Of a stretch of DNA of 64,000 nucleotides, positions 1 through 12,975 are shown in pieces (position 1 is the first letter of the stretch; the number at the start of each line of letters is the position of its first letter). Below the pieces are notes generated by a model that saw only the letters and a list, made by a program, of their open reading frames with translations, was not told where the DNA came from and did no database searches. The translations under genes were made by a program, and so were the position numbers. Source of the DNA: Mycobacterium sp. E796 (GTDB lineage: Bacteria > Actinomycetota > Actinomycetes > Mycobacteriales > Mycobacteriaceae); contig NZ_LZKK01000315.1 of the NCBI RefSeq assembly GCF_001672815.1, positions 1-64,000 of the forward strand, written 5' to 3'.

Positions 1-481
1 GCACTCCGGCGGCGATGCTATCCCCACCATTGCCGCCGCGTCCGATCAAAATCCCGCCCGCCCCGCCGGGCGTCCCCACCCCGTCCGCGTCGGTGGTGCC
101 GTTGGCGCCGTTGCCGATCAGCGGGCGCCCGAACAGCGCGTCGGTGGGCGCATTGATTGCCCCCCGCACGTCTTGCCAGAGCATTTGCAACTGCGACGCG
201 CTAGCCGCCTCGGCGGCCGCATACGCCCCCTTCGCCCCGCTCAAGGCCTGCACGAACTGGGCATGAAACGCCGCCGCTTGAGCGCTGCTCCCTTGAAAGT
301 CGTTGGCGTGCCCGGAAAACAGCGACGCCACCGCCGCCGACACCTCATCTGCGCCGGCGGCCAGCACCCCGGTCGTGGGGGCCGCCGCCGCCGCATTCGC
401 CGCGGTCACCGCCGTACCAATGCGAGACAGATCCGACGCCGCCGACGCCAGGAATTCCGGGACTGCCACCACATACGACAT
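1..481 (-). CDS. PE_PGRS family protein, 3' end outside window
   Basis: The reading frame begins [20 protein letters not shown] and continues as the roughly 95-residue alpha-helical PE domain with its Pro-Glu near residues 8-9. A Gly-rich stretch with GGAGG and GRGGNGGDS motifs follows from about residue 140, which is the start of a PGRS domain. ATG 481 is preferred because a GGAGGG sits six bases upstream; an in-frame ATG at 487 abuts that ribosome site. PE proteins are exported by ESX/type VII systems and are surface or secreted in mycobacteria. The gene runs off the left edge, so its length and C-terminal domain are unknown. The family call is firm; the individual function is not. Confidence 0.9.
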   Translation of the reverse strand, partial: MSYVVAVPEFLASAASDLSRIGTAVTAANAAAAAPTTGVLAAGADEVSAAVASLFSGHANDFQGSSAQAAAFHAQFVQALSGAKGAYAAAEAASASQLQMLWQDVRGAINAPTDALFGRPLIGNGANGTTDADGVGTPGGAGGILIGRGGNGGDSIAAGV

Positions 482-641
482 AGCCATCCCTCCGCCCGGG
501 TCGGCACATCGGTAAACCGGATAGACCTAAGACTGTGGCCAAAGCGTAAGCGATCCCGGCCCGACCCTCCAGCGCGAACCAAGCGAGGCGCAATTCTGAC
601 GAAACACCCTGCCGCAGGCGCACTCCCGCCTAACTCATCTC

Positions 642-1856
642 TTAGATATTCAGGGCGTTCGCGGCCTGCCGGGCACGGTCGCGGGCCGCCGCCACCTCCG
701 GTGCCGTGGCCAGCGCCACGCCCCGTCCGGCAGACCCGGCGCCTCGCGGGAAGATGCGCAGATCGCTTTCCGGCACCCGCAGCGCGCGGGTCAGCGCGTC
801 GGTGGCCGACGGCCCGCCGTCGGGGCCGGGATTGATCGCGTGGGCGGCGGCCGGCGACATCATCATGGTGTCCACCGGCAGTCCCAGAATGGTCCGGGCC
901 TGCAGTTCGAACGCCGAAAGCCGCTGGCTGCGCAGGGTCACCCAGACGCTTGGGTGCGGGCGCGCGCTGACGTCGGCGAAGTACACCTCGTCGCCCTTGA
1001 TCATCAACTCGACGCCGAAGAGGCCGCGCCCGCCGAGCGCCTTGACGATGCGCGCGGCGATCGACTTGGCCGCGTCCACGGCGGCCTCGTTCATCTGCTG
1101 TGGCTGCCAGGATTCCAGTACGGCGCCGTCGACATCGCGGTGGCCGATGGGCGAGCAGAACTCGATCAGCGGACCGTTCGGGCCCTCGCTGCGCACCACG
1201 AGCAGGGTGACGTCGAAGTCGACCTCGACCACGGTCTCGGCCAGCACCCGCCCCGCCGGACTCCCAGCGCGCTGCCAGGCCGGTTCGATGTCGTCGGGCC
1301 CGGAGACCACCGAGTGTCCCCGCCCCGACACCGGCTTCACCAGCAGCGGGTAGCCGGCGTGGGCGGCCACGGCCTGCAGTTCGCCGACCGAGCCGGCAAA
1401 CCAGAACGGCGCGGTGGGCAGCCCCAGCTCGTCGGCGGCCATCCGGCGCAGTGCCTCGCGGTCGGAGGTGAGCCGGACGGTGCGGGCGTTGGGGACCAGT
1501 TGGGTGCGCTCCGCGGGCAGGGCCTCGAGAGCTTGGGCGGCGACGGCGTCGGTCGCGGTCACCACGAAGTCCGGGTGGAGTTGTTGGATCGCCCTGGAGA
1601 GCTCGCTGCCGTCGGTGAGCGGGAGCGTCAGCGACTGGTCGGCCACGCCGTGTGCGGGCGCATTTGGTTGCCCGTCCGCCGCGACCACCCGCGCGCCCAG
1701 GTGGCGCAGCGCGACCGCCAGCTCCCGGCTCAGCTCGCCGGAACCGAGCAGCAGCACCGTCGGCCTACGGTCTTCGGGCGGTTGGGGGGCTGCGGGCGGC
1801 GACACGGCGAGCGCGGTCGTCTTGTCGTCCTGTCCTTGGGTCAAGCCGTCAGTCAC
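642..1856 (-). CDS. purT: Formate-dependent phosphoribosylglycinamide formyltransferase (PurT)
   Basis: A 404-residue ATP-grasp enzyme that makes formyl-GAR from GAR, formate and ATP, the folate-independent route for step 3 of purine synthesis in the cytoplasm. The N-terminal nucleotide-fold motif VLLLGSGELSRELA lies near residues 34-47, followed by the ATP-grasp region (LLVKPVSGRGHSVV) and the metal-binding end (FGVELMIKGDEVYFADVSARPHPS). Length is normal for PurT. The start is GTG with a weak ribosome site, and a proline-rich N-terminal tail of about 30 residues precedes the core. It lies on the same strand as purA but is separated from it by the thioesterase gene. In M. tuberculosis purT lies elsewhere (Rv0389, from memory), so its position here reflects rearrangement. 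Confidence 0.95.
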   Translation of the reverse strand: MTDGLTQGQDDKTTALAVSPPAAPQPPEDRRPTVLLLGSGELSRELAVALRHLGARVVAADGQPNAPAHGVADQSLTLPLTDGSELSRAIQQLHPDFVVTATDAVAAQALEALPAERTQLVPNARTVRLTSDREALRRMAADELGLPTAPFWFAGSVGELQAVAAHAGYPLLVKPVSGRGHSVVSGPDDIEPAWQRAGSPAGRVLAETVVEVDFDVTLLVVRSEGPNGPLIEFCSPIGHRDVDGAVLESWQPQQMNEAAVDAAKSIAARIVKALGGRGLFGVELMIKGDEVYFADVSARPHPSVWVTLRSQRLSAFELQARTILGLPVDTMMMSPAAAHAINPGPDGGPSATDALTRALRVPESDLRIFPRGAGSAGRGVALATAPEVAAARDRARQAANALNI

Positions 1857-1941
1857 CGCTCAAGGATAGGTCGGTTCGCGGAACCCTAGGGCTGACTGCC
1901 CGCCTCCTCAGCGGCGCGTGCCGCGCCGCATCGTCACCGGG

Positions 1942-6309
<4,368 letters not shown>

Positions 6310-6316
6310 AGGCCCG

Positions 6317-6730
6317 CTACAGACCCAAAGCCTGGCGCGCCGCGGGGTCGCAGTCGTCGAGCAGATCCAGGCAGCGCAGGTTCTCGTCGGTCTCGCCGAT
6401 GGCGTCGGCGGCCTTGGCCAGCGCCGCCACGCACCGCAGGAAGCCGCGGTTGGGCTCGTGCGCGTACGGCACCGGGCCGAAGCCCTTCCAGCCGTTTCGC
6501 CGCAGCTGGTCCAGGCCGCGGTGGTAGCCGGTGCGCGCGTACGCGTAGGCGGTGACGGCCTTGTCCTCCGCGAGGGCCTCCTCCGCGAGCGCGGCCCAGG
6601 CGACCGACGCCGACGGGTGCGCGGCGGCGACCGCGGTCGGGTTCTCGTTGGCCAGCAGCTCCGCCTCGGCGTCGCTATCGCCAGGCAGCAGAATCGGATC
6701 GGGTCCGAGGAGATCTCCCATCGACGTCAT
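6317..6730 (-). CDS. DUF3151 family protein (Rv0360c-like)
   Basis: A 137-residue soluble protein matching the actinobacterial DUF3151 family. It is helical and TPR-like, with AWAALAEEALAEDKAVTAYAY in the middle and the conserved GWKGFGPVPYAHEPNRGFL near residues 81-99. Function is unknown. Two in-frame starts, ATG 6730 and ATG 6721, are both possible and neither has a good ribosome site. It converges on the CDF gene with seven bases between the stops and diverges from the membrane-anchored protein gene with 47 bases between the starts. Position and length match Rv0360c. Confidence 0.8.
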   Translation of the reverse strand: MTSMGDLLGPDPILLPGDSDAEAELLANENPTAVAAAHPSASVAWAALAEEALAEDKAVTAYAYARTGYHRGLDQLRRNGWKGFGPVPYAHEPNRGFLRCVAALAKAADAIGETDENLRCLDLLDDCDPAARQALGL

Positions 6731-6765
6731 GGCGTCTATTTTGCCGTTCCCCCGCGGCGGGTCGC

Positions 6766-6777
6766 TAAGCTCCCTCT
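6766..6777 (+). promoter_or_regulatory. Putative leaderless promoter -10
   Basis: TAAGCT at 6766-6771 fits the mycobacterial TAnnnT -10 pattern and lies exactly at -12 to -7 if transcription begins at the A of ATG 6778. No Shine-Dalgarno sequence precedes that ATG. The inference is a leaderless mRNA for the membrane-anchored protein. Confidence 0.5.
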
Positions 6778-7554
6778 ATGCCCAATCCACCCGAACCCGA
6801 AGGGGCAGCCGAGGACCAGCCGCTGGTGCCCGTCGACCCCGAGACCGAGACCGTGGTGATCAACAAGGGCGATCAGGACACCGCCGCCGAGGCCGCCGAA
6901 GGCCAGCAGCGGGAGCGTCGTTTCACGGCCCCCGGCTTCGACGCGAAGGAGACCCAGGTCATCGCGACGTCGTCCGCGGAGCCTGCCACCGAGGTCATCG
7001 CGGCGCCGCCGCCCGGGGAGGCCGCGACGACGCAGCTCGGCGTTCCCTCGAAAGCCGCTGTGCCACAAGCGATTCCGCCGCGGCTGGGGGCAAAGCTGCG
7101 GACCACCCGGCAGTTCAACTGGGGCTGGGTGCTGGCGCTGGTGGTGGTCGTGCTGGCGCTGGCGGCGATCGCGATCCTCGGCACCGTGCTGCTGACCCGC
7201 GGCAAACACTCGAAAGTGTCTGAGGAAGACCAGGTTCGGCACACGATCCAGCAGTACGACGTCGCGGTGCAGCGGGGCGACCTGACCGCGTTGCGCACCG
7301 TCACGTGCGGGACCGTCCGCGACGGATACGTGGATTACGACGAGCACGCGTGGCAGGAGACCTATCAGCGGGTCTCGGCGGCCAAGCAGTACCCGGTGAT
7401 CGCCAGCATCGACCAGGTCGTCGTCAACGGCCAGCACGCCGAGGCGAACATCACCACGTTCATGGCGTACGACCCGTCGCTGCGTTCGACGCGCAGCCTC
7501 GACCTGCAGTACCGCGACGATCAGTGGAAGATCTGCCAGTCCCCCAGCGGCTAA
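6778..7554 (+). CDS. Single-pass membrane-anchored protein (Rv0361-like)
   Basis: A 258-residue protein with a long acidic, disordered cytoplasmic N-terminus (1-100), a positively charged strip, one membrane segment (about 116-139) and an extracytoplasmic domain of about 115 residues. The outer domain (DQVRHTIQQYDVAVQRGDL ... DDQWKICQS) looks like the small NTF2/DUF4878-type fold common in mycobacterial exported proteins. The cytoplasmic tail repeats a Thr-x-hydrophobic-hydrophobic theme (TVVI, TQVI, TEVI, TTQL) that could be Ser/Thr kinase or FHA-linked. Function is unknown. It occupies the Rv0361 position. Confidence 0.8.
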   Translation: MPNPPEPEGAAEDQPLVPVDPETETVVINKGDQDTAAEAAEGQQRERRFTAPGFDAKETQVIATSSAEPATEVIAAPPPGEAATTQLGVPSKAAVPQAIPPRLGAKLRTTRQFNWGWVLALVVVVLALAAIAILGTVLLTRGKHSKVSEEDQVRHTIQQYDVAVQRGDLTALRTVTCGTVRDGYVDYDEHAWQETYQRVSAAKQYPVIASIDQVVVNGQHAEANITTFMAYDPSLRSTRSLDLQYRDDQWKICQSPSG

Positions 7555-7569
7555 TTTCGGTTGCGCGAG

Positions 7570-7608
7570 CAGACGCAAAAGCCCTCAGAATGGGGGCTTT
7601 TGCGTCTG
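7570..7608. terminator. Bidirectional intrinsic terminator hairpin
   Basis: CAGACGCAAAAGCCC (7570-7584) and GGGCTTTTGCGTCTG (7594-7608) are exact 15-base inverted repeats with a nine-base loop. The A-run and T-run lie within the stem, so each strand places a U-rich segment in the transcript. It lies between the converging membrane-anchored protein gene and fba and can stop transcription from both sides. Confidence 0.85.
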
Positions 7609-7613
7609 TTCGG

Positions 7614-8651
7614 CTAGCTTGAGCTCAGCGACTTCCCGGCACAGTGCAGGTCGTTGCAGGCCTCCACGACCCGCTCGCTCATGCCGGCCTCGGCCTTCTT
7701 GAGGTAGCTGCGCGGGTCGTAGGCCTTCTTGACGCCCACCTCGCCGTCCACCTTGAGCACGCCGTCGTAGTTGACGAACATGTGGCCCGCGATCGGGCGG
7801 GTGAACGCGTACTGGGTGTCGGTGTCGACGTTCATCTTCACCACGCCGTAGCGCAGCGCCTCCTCGATCTCCGACTTCAGCGAACCCGAACCGCCGTGGA
7901 ACACGAAGTCGAACGGCTTGGCGTCGGCGGGCAGGCCCAGCTTCGCCGCCGCGACCTGCTGGCCCAGCGCCAGCACGTCGGGGCGCAGCTTGACGTTGCC
8001 GGGCTTGTAGACGCCGTGCACGTTGCCGAACGTCGCGGCCAGTAGGTACTTGCCGTGCTCGCCGTGGCCCAGCGCGTCGACGGTCCGCTCGAAATCCTCC
8101 GGGGTGGAGTAGAGCTTGTCGTTGATCTCGTGGGCGACGCCGTCCTCCTCGCCGCCCACCACCCCGATCTCCACCTCGAGGATGATCTTGGCGGCCGCGG
8201 CCTCCTTGAGCAGTTCCTGCGCGATGGCGAGGTTTTCCTCGACCGGCACCGCCGACCCGTCCCACATGTGCGACTGGAACAAAGGATCGCCGCCGGCACT
8301 CACACGTTGGGCCGAGATCGCCAGCAGCGGCCGCACGTAGCTGTCCAGCTTGTCCTTGGGGCAGTGGTCGGTGTGCAGCGCGACGTTGATCGGGTATCTG
8401 GCCGCGATGCTGCGGGTGAATTCGGCCAGCGCGACGGCGCCGGCCACCATGTCCTTGACGCCCAGGCCGGAGGCGAACTCCGCACCGCCCGTTGAGAACT
8501 GGATGATGCCGTCGCTGCCGGCGTCCGCGAAGCCCTTGAGCGCGGCGTTGACGGTCTCCGACGAGGTGCAGTTGATGGCCGGGAAGGCGTACTCGTTCTC
8601 CTTGGCGCGTCCGAGCATCTCGGCGTACACCTCGGGCGTGGCGATGGGCAT
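7614..8651 (-). CDS. fba: Fructose-bisphosphate aldolase, class II
   Basis: A 345-residue zinc aldolase that interconverts fructose 1,6-bisphosphate with dihydroxyacetone phosphate and glyceraldehyde 3-phosphate. Class II signatures are present: the zinc-binding ALHTDHCPKD segment, the acidic LEVEIGVVGGEEDGV, GHGEHGKYL, the phosphate-binding FHGGSGS and NVDTDTQYAFT. ATG 8651 follows GGAGGAG by five bases; the longer in-frame extension upstream is antisense to the DedA gene. Product, size and neighbours match M. tuberculosis Rv0363c, an essential glycolytic enzyme. Confidence 0.98.
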   Translation of the reverse strand: MPIATPEVYAEMLGRAKENEYAFPAINCTSSETVNAALKGFADAGSDGIIQFSTGGAEFASGLGVKDMVAGAVALAEFTRSIAARYPINVALHTDHCPKDKLDSYVRPLLAISAQRVSAGGDPLFQSHMWDGSAVPVEENLAIAQELLKEAAAAKIILEVEIGVVGGEEDGVAHEINDKLYSTPEDFERTVDALGHGEHGKYLLAATFGNVHGVYKPGNVKLRPDVLALGQQVAAAKLGLPADAKPFDFVFHGGSGSLKSEIEEALRYGVVKMNVDTDTQYAFTRPIAGHMFVNYDGVLKVDGEVGVKKAYDPRSYLKKAEAGMSERVVEACNDLHCAGKSLSSS

Positions 8652-8709
8652 GGGCTCCTCCTGGCGGCTGGGTCCGTCCAGTATCGCAAGCCCGGTATGT
8701 TGAAGCATC

Positions 8710-9417
8710 GTGAGCACCGTGGTGACGGCCCTGCCGAACATCCTCGACCCGATGTACTGGCTGGGCTCGGGCGGCGTCTTCGGGAAAGCGGTGCTGCCCG
8801 GGATCCTGGTCATCGTCTTCATCGAGACCGGCTTGCTGTTTCCGCTGCTGCCGGGCGAATCGCTGTTGTTCACCGGCGGGCTGCTGACGGCGCACCCGAA
8901 CCCGCCGACGAGCATCTGGGTGCTGGCGCCGTCCGTCGCGCTGGTCGCGATACTGGGCGACCAGTGCGGGTACTTCATCGGGCGCCGGATCGGGCCGGCG
9001 CTGTTCAGGAAGGAAGATTCCCGGTTCTTCAAGAAGCACTACGTGACGGAGTCGCACGCGTTCTTCGAGAAGTACGGGCCCTGGGCGGTCATCCTCGCCC
9101 GCTTCGCGCCGTTCGTGCGCACGTTCGTCCCGGTGGTCGCCGGGGTGTCGTACATGCGCTACCCGGTGTACCTCGGGTTCGACATCGTCGGCGGCATCGC
9201 GTGGGGCGGCGGCGTGACGTTGGCGGGCTACTTCCTGGGCACCGTGCCGTTCGTGCACCAGAACCTGGAAAAGATCATCCTGGGCATCCTGTTCGTGTCG
9301 CTGATCCCCGCGTTTATCGCCGCCTGGCGCGGCTACCGGGGCCGGCGGCGCGGGACTGCCGCGACGGACGACGACTCAGGACACCCGACTTCTGCGGTAC
9401 GCAACGAAAGCCTCTAG
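8710..9417 (+). CDS. DedA family membrane protein
   Basis: A 235-residue inner-membrane protein of the DedA/SNARE-associated family. It shows the family features IETGLLFPLLPGESLLFTGG (residues 38-57), the re-entrant acidic and Gly/Pro segment, GDQCGYFIGRRIG and the conserved RFAPFVRTFVPVVAGV. About five hydrophobic segments are visible. DedA proteins act as lipid scramblases or flippases and affect envelope homeostasis. The start is GTG, 58 bases from the divergent fba start. The last 42 bases overlap the 3' end of the acetoacetyl-CoA synthetase gene on the other strand. It sits in the Rv0364 position. Confidence 0.92.
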   Translation: MSTVVTALPNILDPMYWLGSGGVFGKAVLPGILVIVFIETGLLFPLLPGESLLFTGGLLTAHPNPPTSIWVLAPSVALVAILGDQCGYFIGRRIGPALFRKEDSRFFKKHYVTESHAFFEKYGPWAVILARFAPFVRTFVPVVAGVSYMRYPVYLGFDIVGGIAWGGGVTLAGYFLGTVPFVHQNLEKIILGILFVSLIPAFIAAWRGYRGRRRGTAATDDDSGHPTSAVRNESL

Positions 9418-11328
9418 CAGTTCGGGCCTGTCGATCGAGCTCTGCTGCACGGCCTGGTCCGGCGCGGTCCCGAGCAGGATCCGCTTGATCGGGATCTCCA
9501 GCCGCTTGCCGGTCAGCGTTCGCGGAATGCCCGGCACGTCCAGGATGACGTCGGGCACGTGGCGCGGCGAGGCGTGCTGACGGATCTCCGCGACGATCCG
9601 CGAGCGCAGCCCCTCGTCGAGCTCGACGCCGTCGGCCAGGGCAACGAACAACGGCATCCAATAGCCGCCGTCGTCCTGCTCGACGCCGACCACCAGGCAG
9701 TCGTGCACCTCGGGCATGCGCTCGACCGCCGTGTAGATCTCGGCGCTGCCCATCCGCACGCCCATCCGGTTCAGGGTGGCGTCCGAACGGCCATGCACCA
9801 CAACGGATCCCCGTTCGCTGATGGTGATCCAGTCGCCGTGGCACCACATGCCCGGGTACTTGTCGAAGTAGGCGGCGCGGTACCGGCTGCCGTCCTGGTC
9901 GTTCCAGAAGAACACCGGCATCGAGGGCATCGGCTTGGTCACCACCAGCTCGCCCTCTTCCCCGATGACGGGGTTTCCCTGGCCATTCCACGCTTCGATG
10001 GCCGCGCCCAGGCACAGCGACGACAGCTCGCCGGCCTTGACCGGCACGATCGGGCAACCGCCGATGAAGGCCGTACAGACGTCGGTGCCGCCGCTCATCG
10101 AGACCACCGGGACGGGCCGGCCGAGCCCCTCCTGCACCCAGCGAAATCCGGACGCGGGCAACGGGGAACCAGTGGATCCCACCGCGCGCACGGCGTCCAG
10201 CGGATGCGCCTCACCCGGCCGCAATTCCTGCTTGGCGCAAGCCAATAGGTAGCCCGCGCCCGCGCCGAGGAATGTGACGCCGGCGTCGGCGGCGACCTTC
10301 CAGAGCCCGTCGGTGCCGGGATGCGTCGGGCTGCCGTCGTAGAGCACGATCGTCGTGTCGACCAGCAGCCCGGACACCAGGAAGTTCCACATCATCCAGC
10401 TGGTCGACGAGTACCACAGGAAGCGGTCGTCCGGGTGCAGATCCAGTTGCAGGGTCAGGTATTTCAGGTGTTCGAGCACCACGCCGCCGTGGCCGTGCAC
10501 GATGCCCTTCGGCTTGCCCGTCGTTCCCGACGAGAACATCACCCACAGCGGGTGGGCGAACGGGACCGGCGTGATGTCCAGCGGGGCGTCCGCTTCGACG
10601 GCTTTGGCCCACGCCACGGCGTCGTCGTCGATCGGCAGCCCGAGGCGCGGCACCACCACGGTGGCCCGCAGCGTCGGCATCGCGGCGCGGATGGTGGCCA
10701 GCTCGGCGCGCCGGTCGATGCGCTTGCCGCCGTACACCGACCCGTCGGTGGCCACCAGCACGGCGGGCTCGACCTGGCCCAGCCGGGCGATCACGCCGTC
10801 GACGGCCACATCCTGGTTGCACACCGCCCAGATCGCGCCGACGCTTGCGGCGGCCAGGGCGGCGACGACGGCCTCGGGGACGTTGGGCAGGTAGCCGACG
10901 ACGGCGTCGCCGGGCTGGACACCAAGGTTGCGCAGGTAGGCGGCGAACGCCGCCGTCTCCCGCTGCAGGCGCGCCCACGGCCACTCGGTCGAGCCGTCCT
11001 CGCCGACGACGATCATGGCGGGACGTGCGTCGGTGGCGTGCCGGAACACCTCGGTGGCGTAGTTGATCGTGGCGCCGGGAAACCACTCGGCGCCCGGCAT
11101 GGACCGGTTGCCCAGCACGGCGCTCGGGGGGCTGTCCGCCTGGATGTCGAAGAAATTCCAGACGGCGTCCCAGAACCAGTCGATGTCGTCGACGGACTTG
11201 CGCAGGAGCTCGGGGTAGTCGCCGTACTCGCCGCGCCCGGTTTCGGCGAGCCAGGCCATGAAGCGCGTCAGGTTGGCCTCGGCAAGCGTTGCCTCGTCCG
11301 GGATCCAGTCGCCATTGAGGTTGCTCAT
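9376..11328 (-). CDS. aacS: Acetoacetyl-CoA synthetase
   Basis: A 650-residue adenylate-forming enzyme that activates acetoacetate with ATP and CoA. The N-terminal ACAS cap (residues about 38-95, with WFWDAVWNFFDI) precedes the AMP-binding core with VMFSSGTTGKPKGIVHGHGG, the SMSGGTDVCTAFIGG motif and WCHGDW. The C-terminal lysine motif is LTGKRLEIPIKRIL. Length and the N-terminal cap favour acetoacetate over acetate or fatty acid ligases. ATG 11328 overlaps the stop of the GH76 gene as ATGA, so the two are probably one operon. It is not in the M. tuberculosis order between Rv0364 and Rv0365c as I recall it. Confidence 0.9.
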   Translation of the reverse strand: MSNLNGDWIPDEATLAEANLTRFMAWLAETGRGEYGDYPELLRKSVDDIDWFWDAVWNFFDIQADSPPSAVLGNRSMPGAEWFPGATINYATEVFRHATDARPAMIVVGEDGSTEWPWARLQRETAAFAAYLRNLGVQPGDAVVGYLPNVPEAVVAALAAASVGAIWAVCNQDVAVDGVIARLGQVEPAVLVATDGSVYGGKRIDRRAELATIRAAMPTLRATVVVPRLGLPIDDDAVAWAKAVEADAPLDITPVPFAHPLWVMFSSGTTGKPKGIVHGHGGVVLEHLKYLTLQLDLHPDDRFLWYSSTSWMMWNFLVSGLLVDTTIVLYDGSPTHPGTDGLWKVAADAGVTFLGAGAGYLLACAKQELRPGEAHPLDAVRAVGSTGSPLPASGFRWVQEGLGRPVPVVSMSGGTDVCTAFIGGCPIVPVKAGELSSLCLGAAIEAWNGQGNPVIGEEGELVVTKPMPSMPVFFWNDQDGSRYRAAYFDKYPGMWCHGDWITISERGSVVVHGRSDATLNRMGVRMGSAEIYTAVERMPEVHDCLVVGVEQDDGGYWMPLFVALADGVELDEGLRSRIVAEIRQHASPRHVPDVILDVPGIPRTLTGKRLEIPIKRILLGTAPDQAVQQSSIDRPELLEAFVAYRRSRVS

Positions 11329-12455
11329 GTCGCGCTCACGGCGGTGACGTTACCTGCGGCCTCCATCAGCATCCAGCCCGATAGCTGAACCGACAGATCG
11401 CGCTCGGCGATCTCCGAAGAGTAGACCGCGCCCGCGACGAACTCCGCGTCCTGGCCGGCCTCGGTCCGTTCGGGCGGCAGCTCGGCCTCGCGGTCCCAGA
11501 ACGGGCCGAACAGCGGCAGCCCGTCCACGGTTTGCCGGTAGTCCCAGGCCGATTTCGCCGACGACAGCACGATGGTGCGCGCGGCGTCGCGGGCCATTGC
11601 GTCGTCGGCCGAGTCGCCGGGCAGCGTGGTGGCGACCAGCGCGAGGTAGCGGGCGGTGATGCCGGCGAACAGGCCGCCGTCGCCGCCGCCGGCGCCCCGC
11701 AGCACGCCCGAGGGCGCCATGTGCTCGCCGACCGCCGCGACCAGCCGATGCACCCGCGCCTGATGGCGGGCGCGGGCCTCCGCGCCGGTGCGCGCGGCGA
11801 GCTCCGTCTCCAGTCCCAACACCACGCCCTGGCAGTAGGTGTACTGGGCGCGGACCAGCGAACCGGCCTTGATGCCGTCGAACACCAGGTGCGTCTCGGG
11901 GTCGATCAGCGTGCGGTCGATCCAGTCGCTCATCTGGTCGGCGCGCTGCAGGTGGTCGCCATAGCGGGCGAGGAAGATGCCGGCCGGGCCGTTGGCGGGG
12001 GCGTTGAAGAACTTGTCCTGCTTGCGCCACGGGATGCCGCCGCCGTCGTCGGGCGCCCAGGCCCTGACGAACTGGTCGGCCAGCTTCGGCAGCGCGCGGC
12101 GGCGCGTGACGCCGGCGATCCGGGCGGCGCGTTCCAGCGCCAGCGCCAGCCAGGCCATGTCGTCGTAATAGCTGTTGGTCCAGCGGAGGTTGTTGCGCAA
12201 CCGGTGCGAGCGGACCTGTCGATCGATCATGGTGCGCCGGTGCGGTTGCGGGTCGCGCAACTGCGCGTCGAGGAGGCAGTCAAGCAGGTGCGCCTGCCAC
12301 CAGTAATGCCAGGTGCCGAACAGCCGGTCTTTGCGGGCCGCCGGCCAGGCCACCACCCCGAGCTGCGTCGCCGGCAGCGCCCACAACCGCTTCAGGTGGC
12401 GTTGCGCGACAGCCGCTTCGGAGCTGGCCGCCCGGTTGGCCCAGAGCTGATCCAT
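11325..12455 (-). CDS. Glycoside hydrolase family 76 protein (Rv0365c-like)
   Basis: A 376-residue protein of the GH76 alpha-1,6-mannanase family. The paired catalytic aspartates are in NSYYDDMAW (Asp98-Asp99), within an (alpha/alpha)6-barrel-like sequence rich in Trp and Tyr (TWHYWWQAH, YTYCQGVVLG, AWDYRQ). There is no signal peptide, so it is probably cytoplasmic, as in other mycobacterial members. Its natural substrate is unclear; mannose-containing glycolipids or polymers are reasonable candidates. ATG 12455 gives the same length as Rv0365c. Its start lies only 34 bases from the divergent molybdenum hydroxylase start. Confidence 0.88.
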   Translation of the reverse strand: MDQLWANRAASSEAAVAQRHLKRLWALPATQLGVVAWPAARKDRLFGTWHYWWQAHLLDCLLDAQLRDPQPHRRTMIDRQVRSHRLRNNLRWTNSYYDDMAWLALALERAARIAGVTRRRALPKLADQFVRAWAPDDGGGIPWRKQDKFFNAPANGPAGIFLARYGDHLQRADQMSDWIDRTLIDPETHLVFDGIKAGSLVRAQYTYCQGVVLGLETELAARTGAEARARHQARVHRLVAAVGEHMAPSGVLRGAGGGDGGLFAGITARYLALVATTLPGDSADDAMARDAARTIVLSSAKSAWDYRQTVDGLPLFGPFWDREAELPPERTEAGQDAEFVAGAVYSSEIAERDLSVQLSGWMLMEAAGNVTAVSAT

Positions 12456-12489
12456 ACCTGACGATCCTGCCCTAGCGCCCCGGCGGAGG

Positions 12490-12975
12490 ATGCTGGAGTC
12501 CATGCGAAGACTGACGGTCAATGGGCGGCGCCACGAGATCGACGCCGAGGACGACACACCGCTGCTGTACGTGTTGCGCAACCACCTGGGTTTGAAGGGG
12601 ACGCGGTTCGGTTGCGGGGTGGGGTTGTGCGGCGCGTGTTTTGCCCTGGCCGACGGCCGTCCCATCTACTCGTGCGACACCCCGCTGTGGTCGGTGGGTG
12701 ACCGGTCGATCCGCACGGTCGAGGGGCTCGGCGACGACGGCGAGCCGCACCCGGTTTCGCGCGCTCTGATCGCGCTGCAGGCGGCGCAGTGCGGGTATTG
12801 CATGTCGGGCATCGTGGTCGCGGCCGCGGCGCTGCTGGCCGACAACCCCGACCCGACGGAGGCCGAGGTGCGCGCGGCGTTGGACCCCAACCTGTGTCGC
12901 TGCGGCTCGCATAACCGGGTGGTGGCGGCGGTGCTGAGCGCCGGGGCCGAGCTGCGGGGGTCCACGGATGAATGA
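12490..12975 (+). CDS. Molybdenum hydroxylase small subunit, two [2Fe-2S] clusters
   Basis: A 161-residue iron-sulfur subunit of the xanthine oxidase family. The plant-type cluster uses Cys42, Cys47, Cys50 and Cys62 (GCGVGLCGAC). The alpha-helical cluster uses CGYC (101, 104) and CRC (136, 138). It passes electrons from the molybdenum centre of the next gene product. ATG 12490 has GGAGG directly in front of it, so ATG 12502 (MRRLTV) may be the real start. It overlaps the large-subunit gene by eight bases. No FAD subunit gene is nearby, as in isoquinoline or nicotinate dehydrogenase types, whose electrons usually go to a cytochrome or other acceptor. Confidence 0.93.
   Translation: MLESMRRLTVNGRRHEIDAEDDTPLLYVLRNHLGLKGTRFGCGVGLCGACFALADGRPIYSCDTPLWSVGDRSIRTVEGLGDDGEPHPVSRALIALQAAQCGYCMSGIVVAAAALLADNPDPTEAEVRAALDPNLCRCGSHNRVVAAVLSAGAELRGSTDE

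Noticed and set aside
840..1889. Plus-strand open frame opposite purT
   Set aside because: Low-complexity composition, no motif, antisense to a certain gene.
8652..9258. Longer N-terminal frames running upstream of fba
   Set aside because: They lie antisense to the DedA gene; the ATG at 8651 with GGAGGAG gives the family's normal length.
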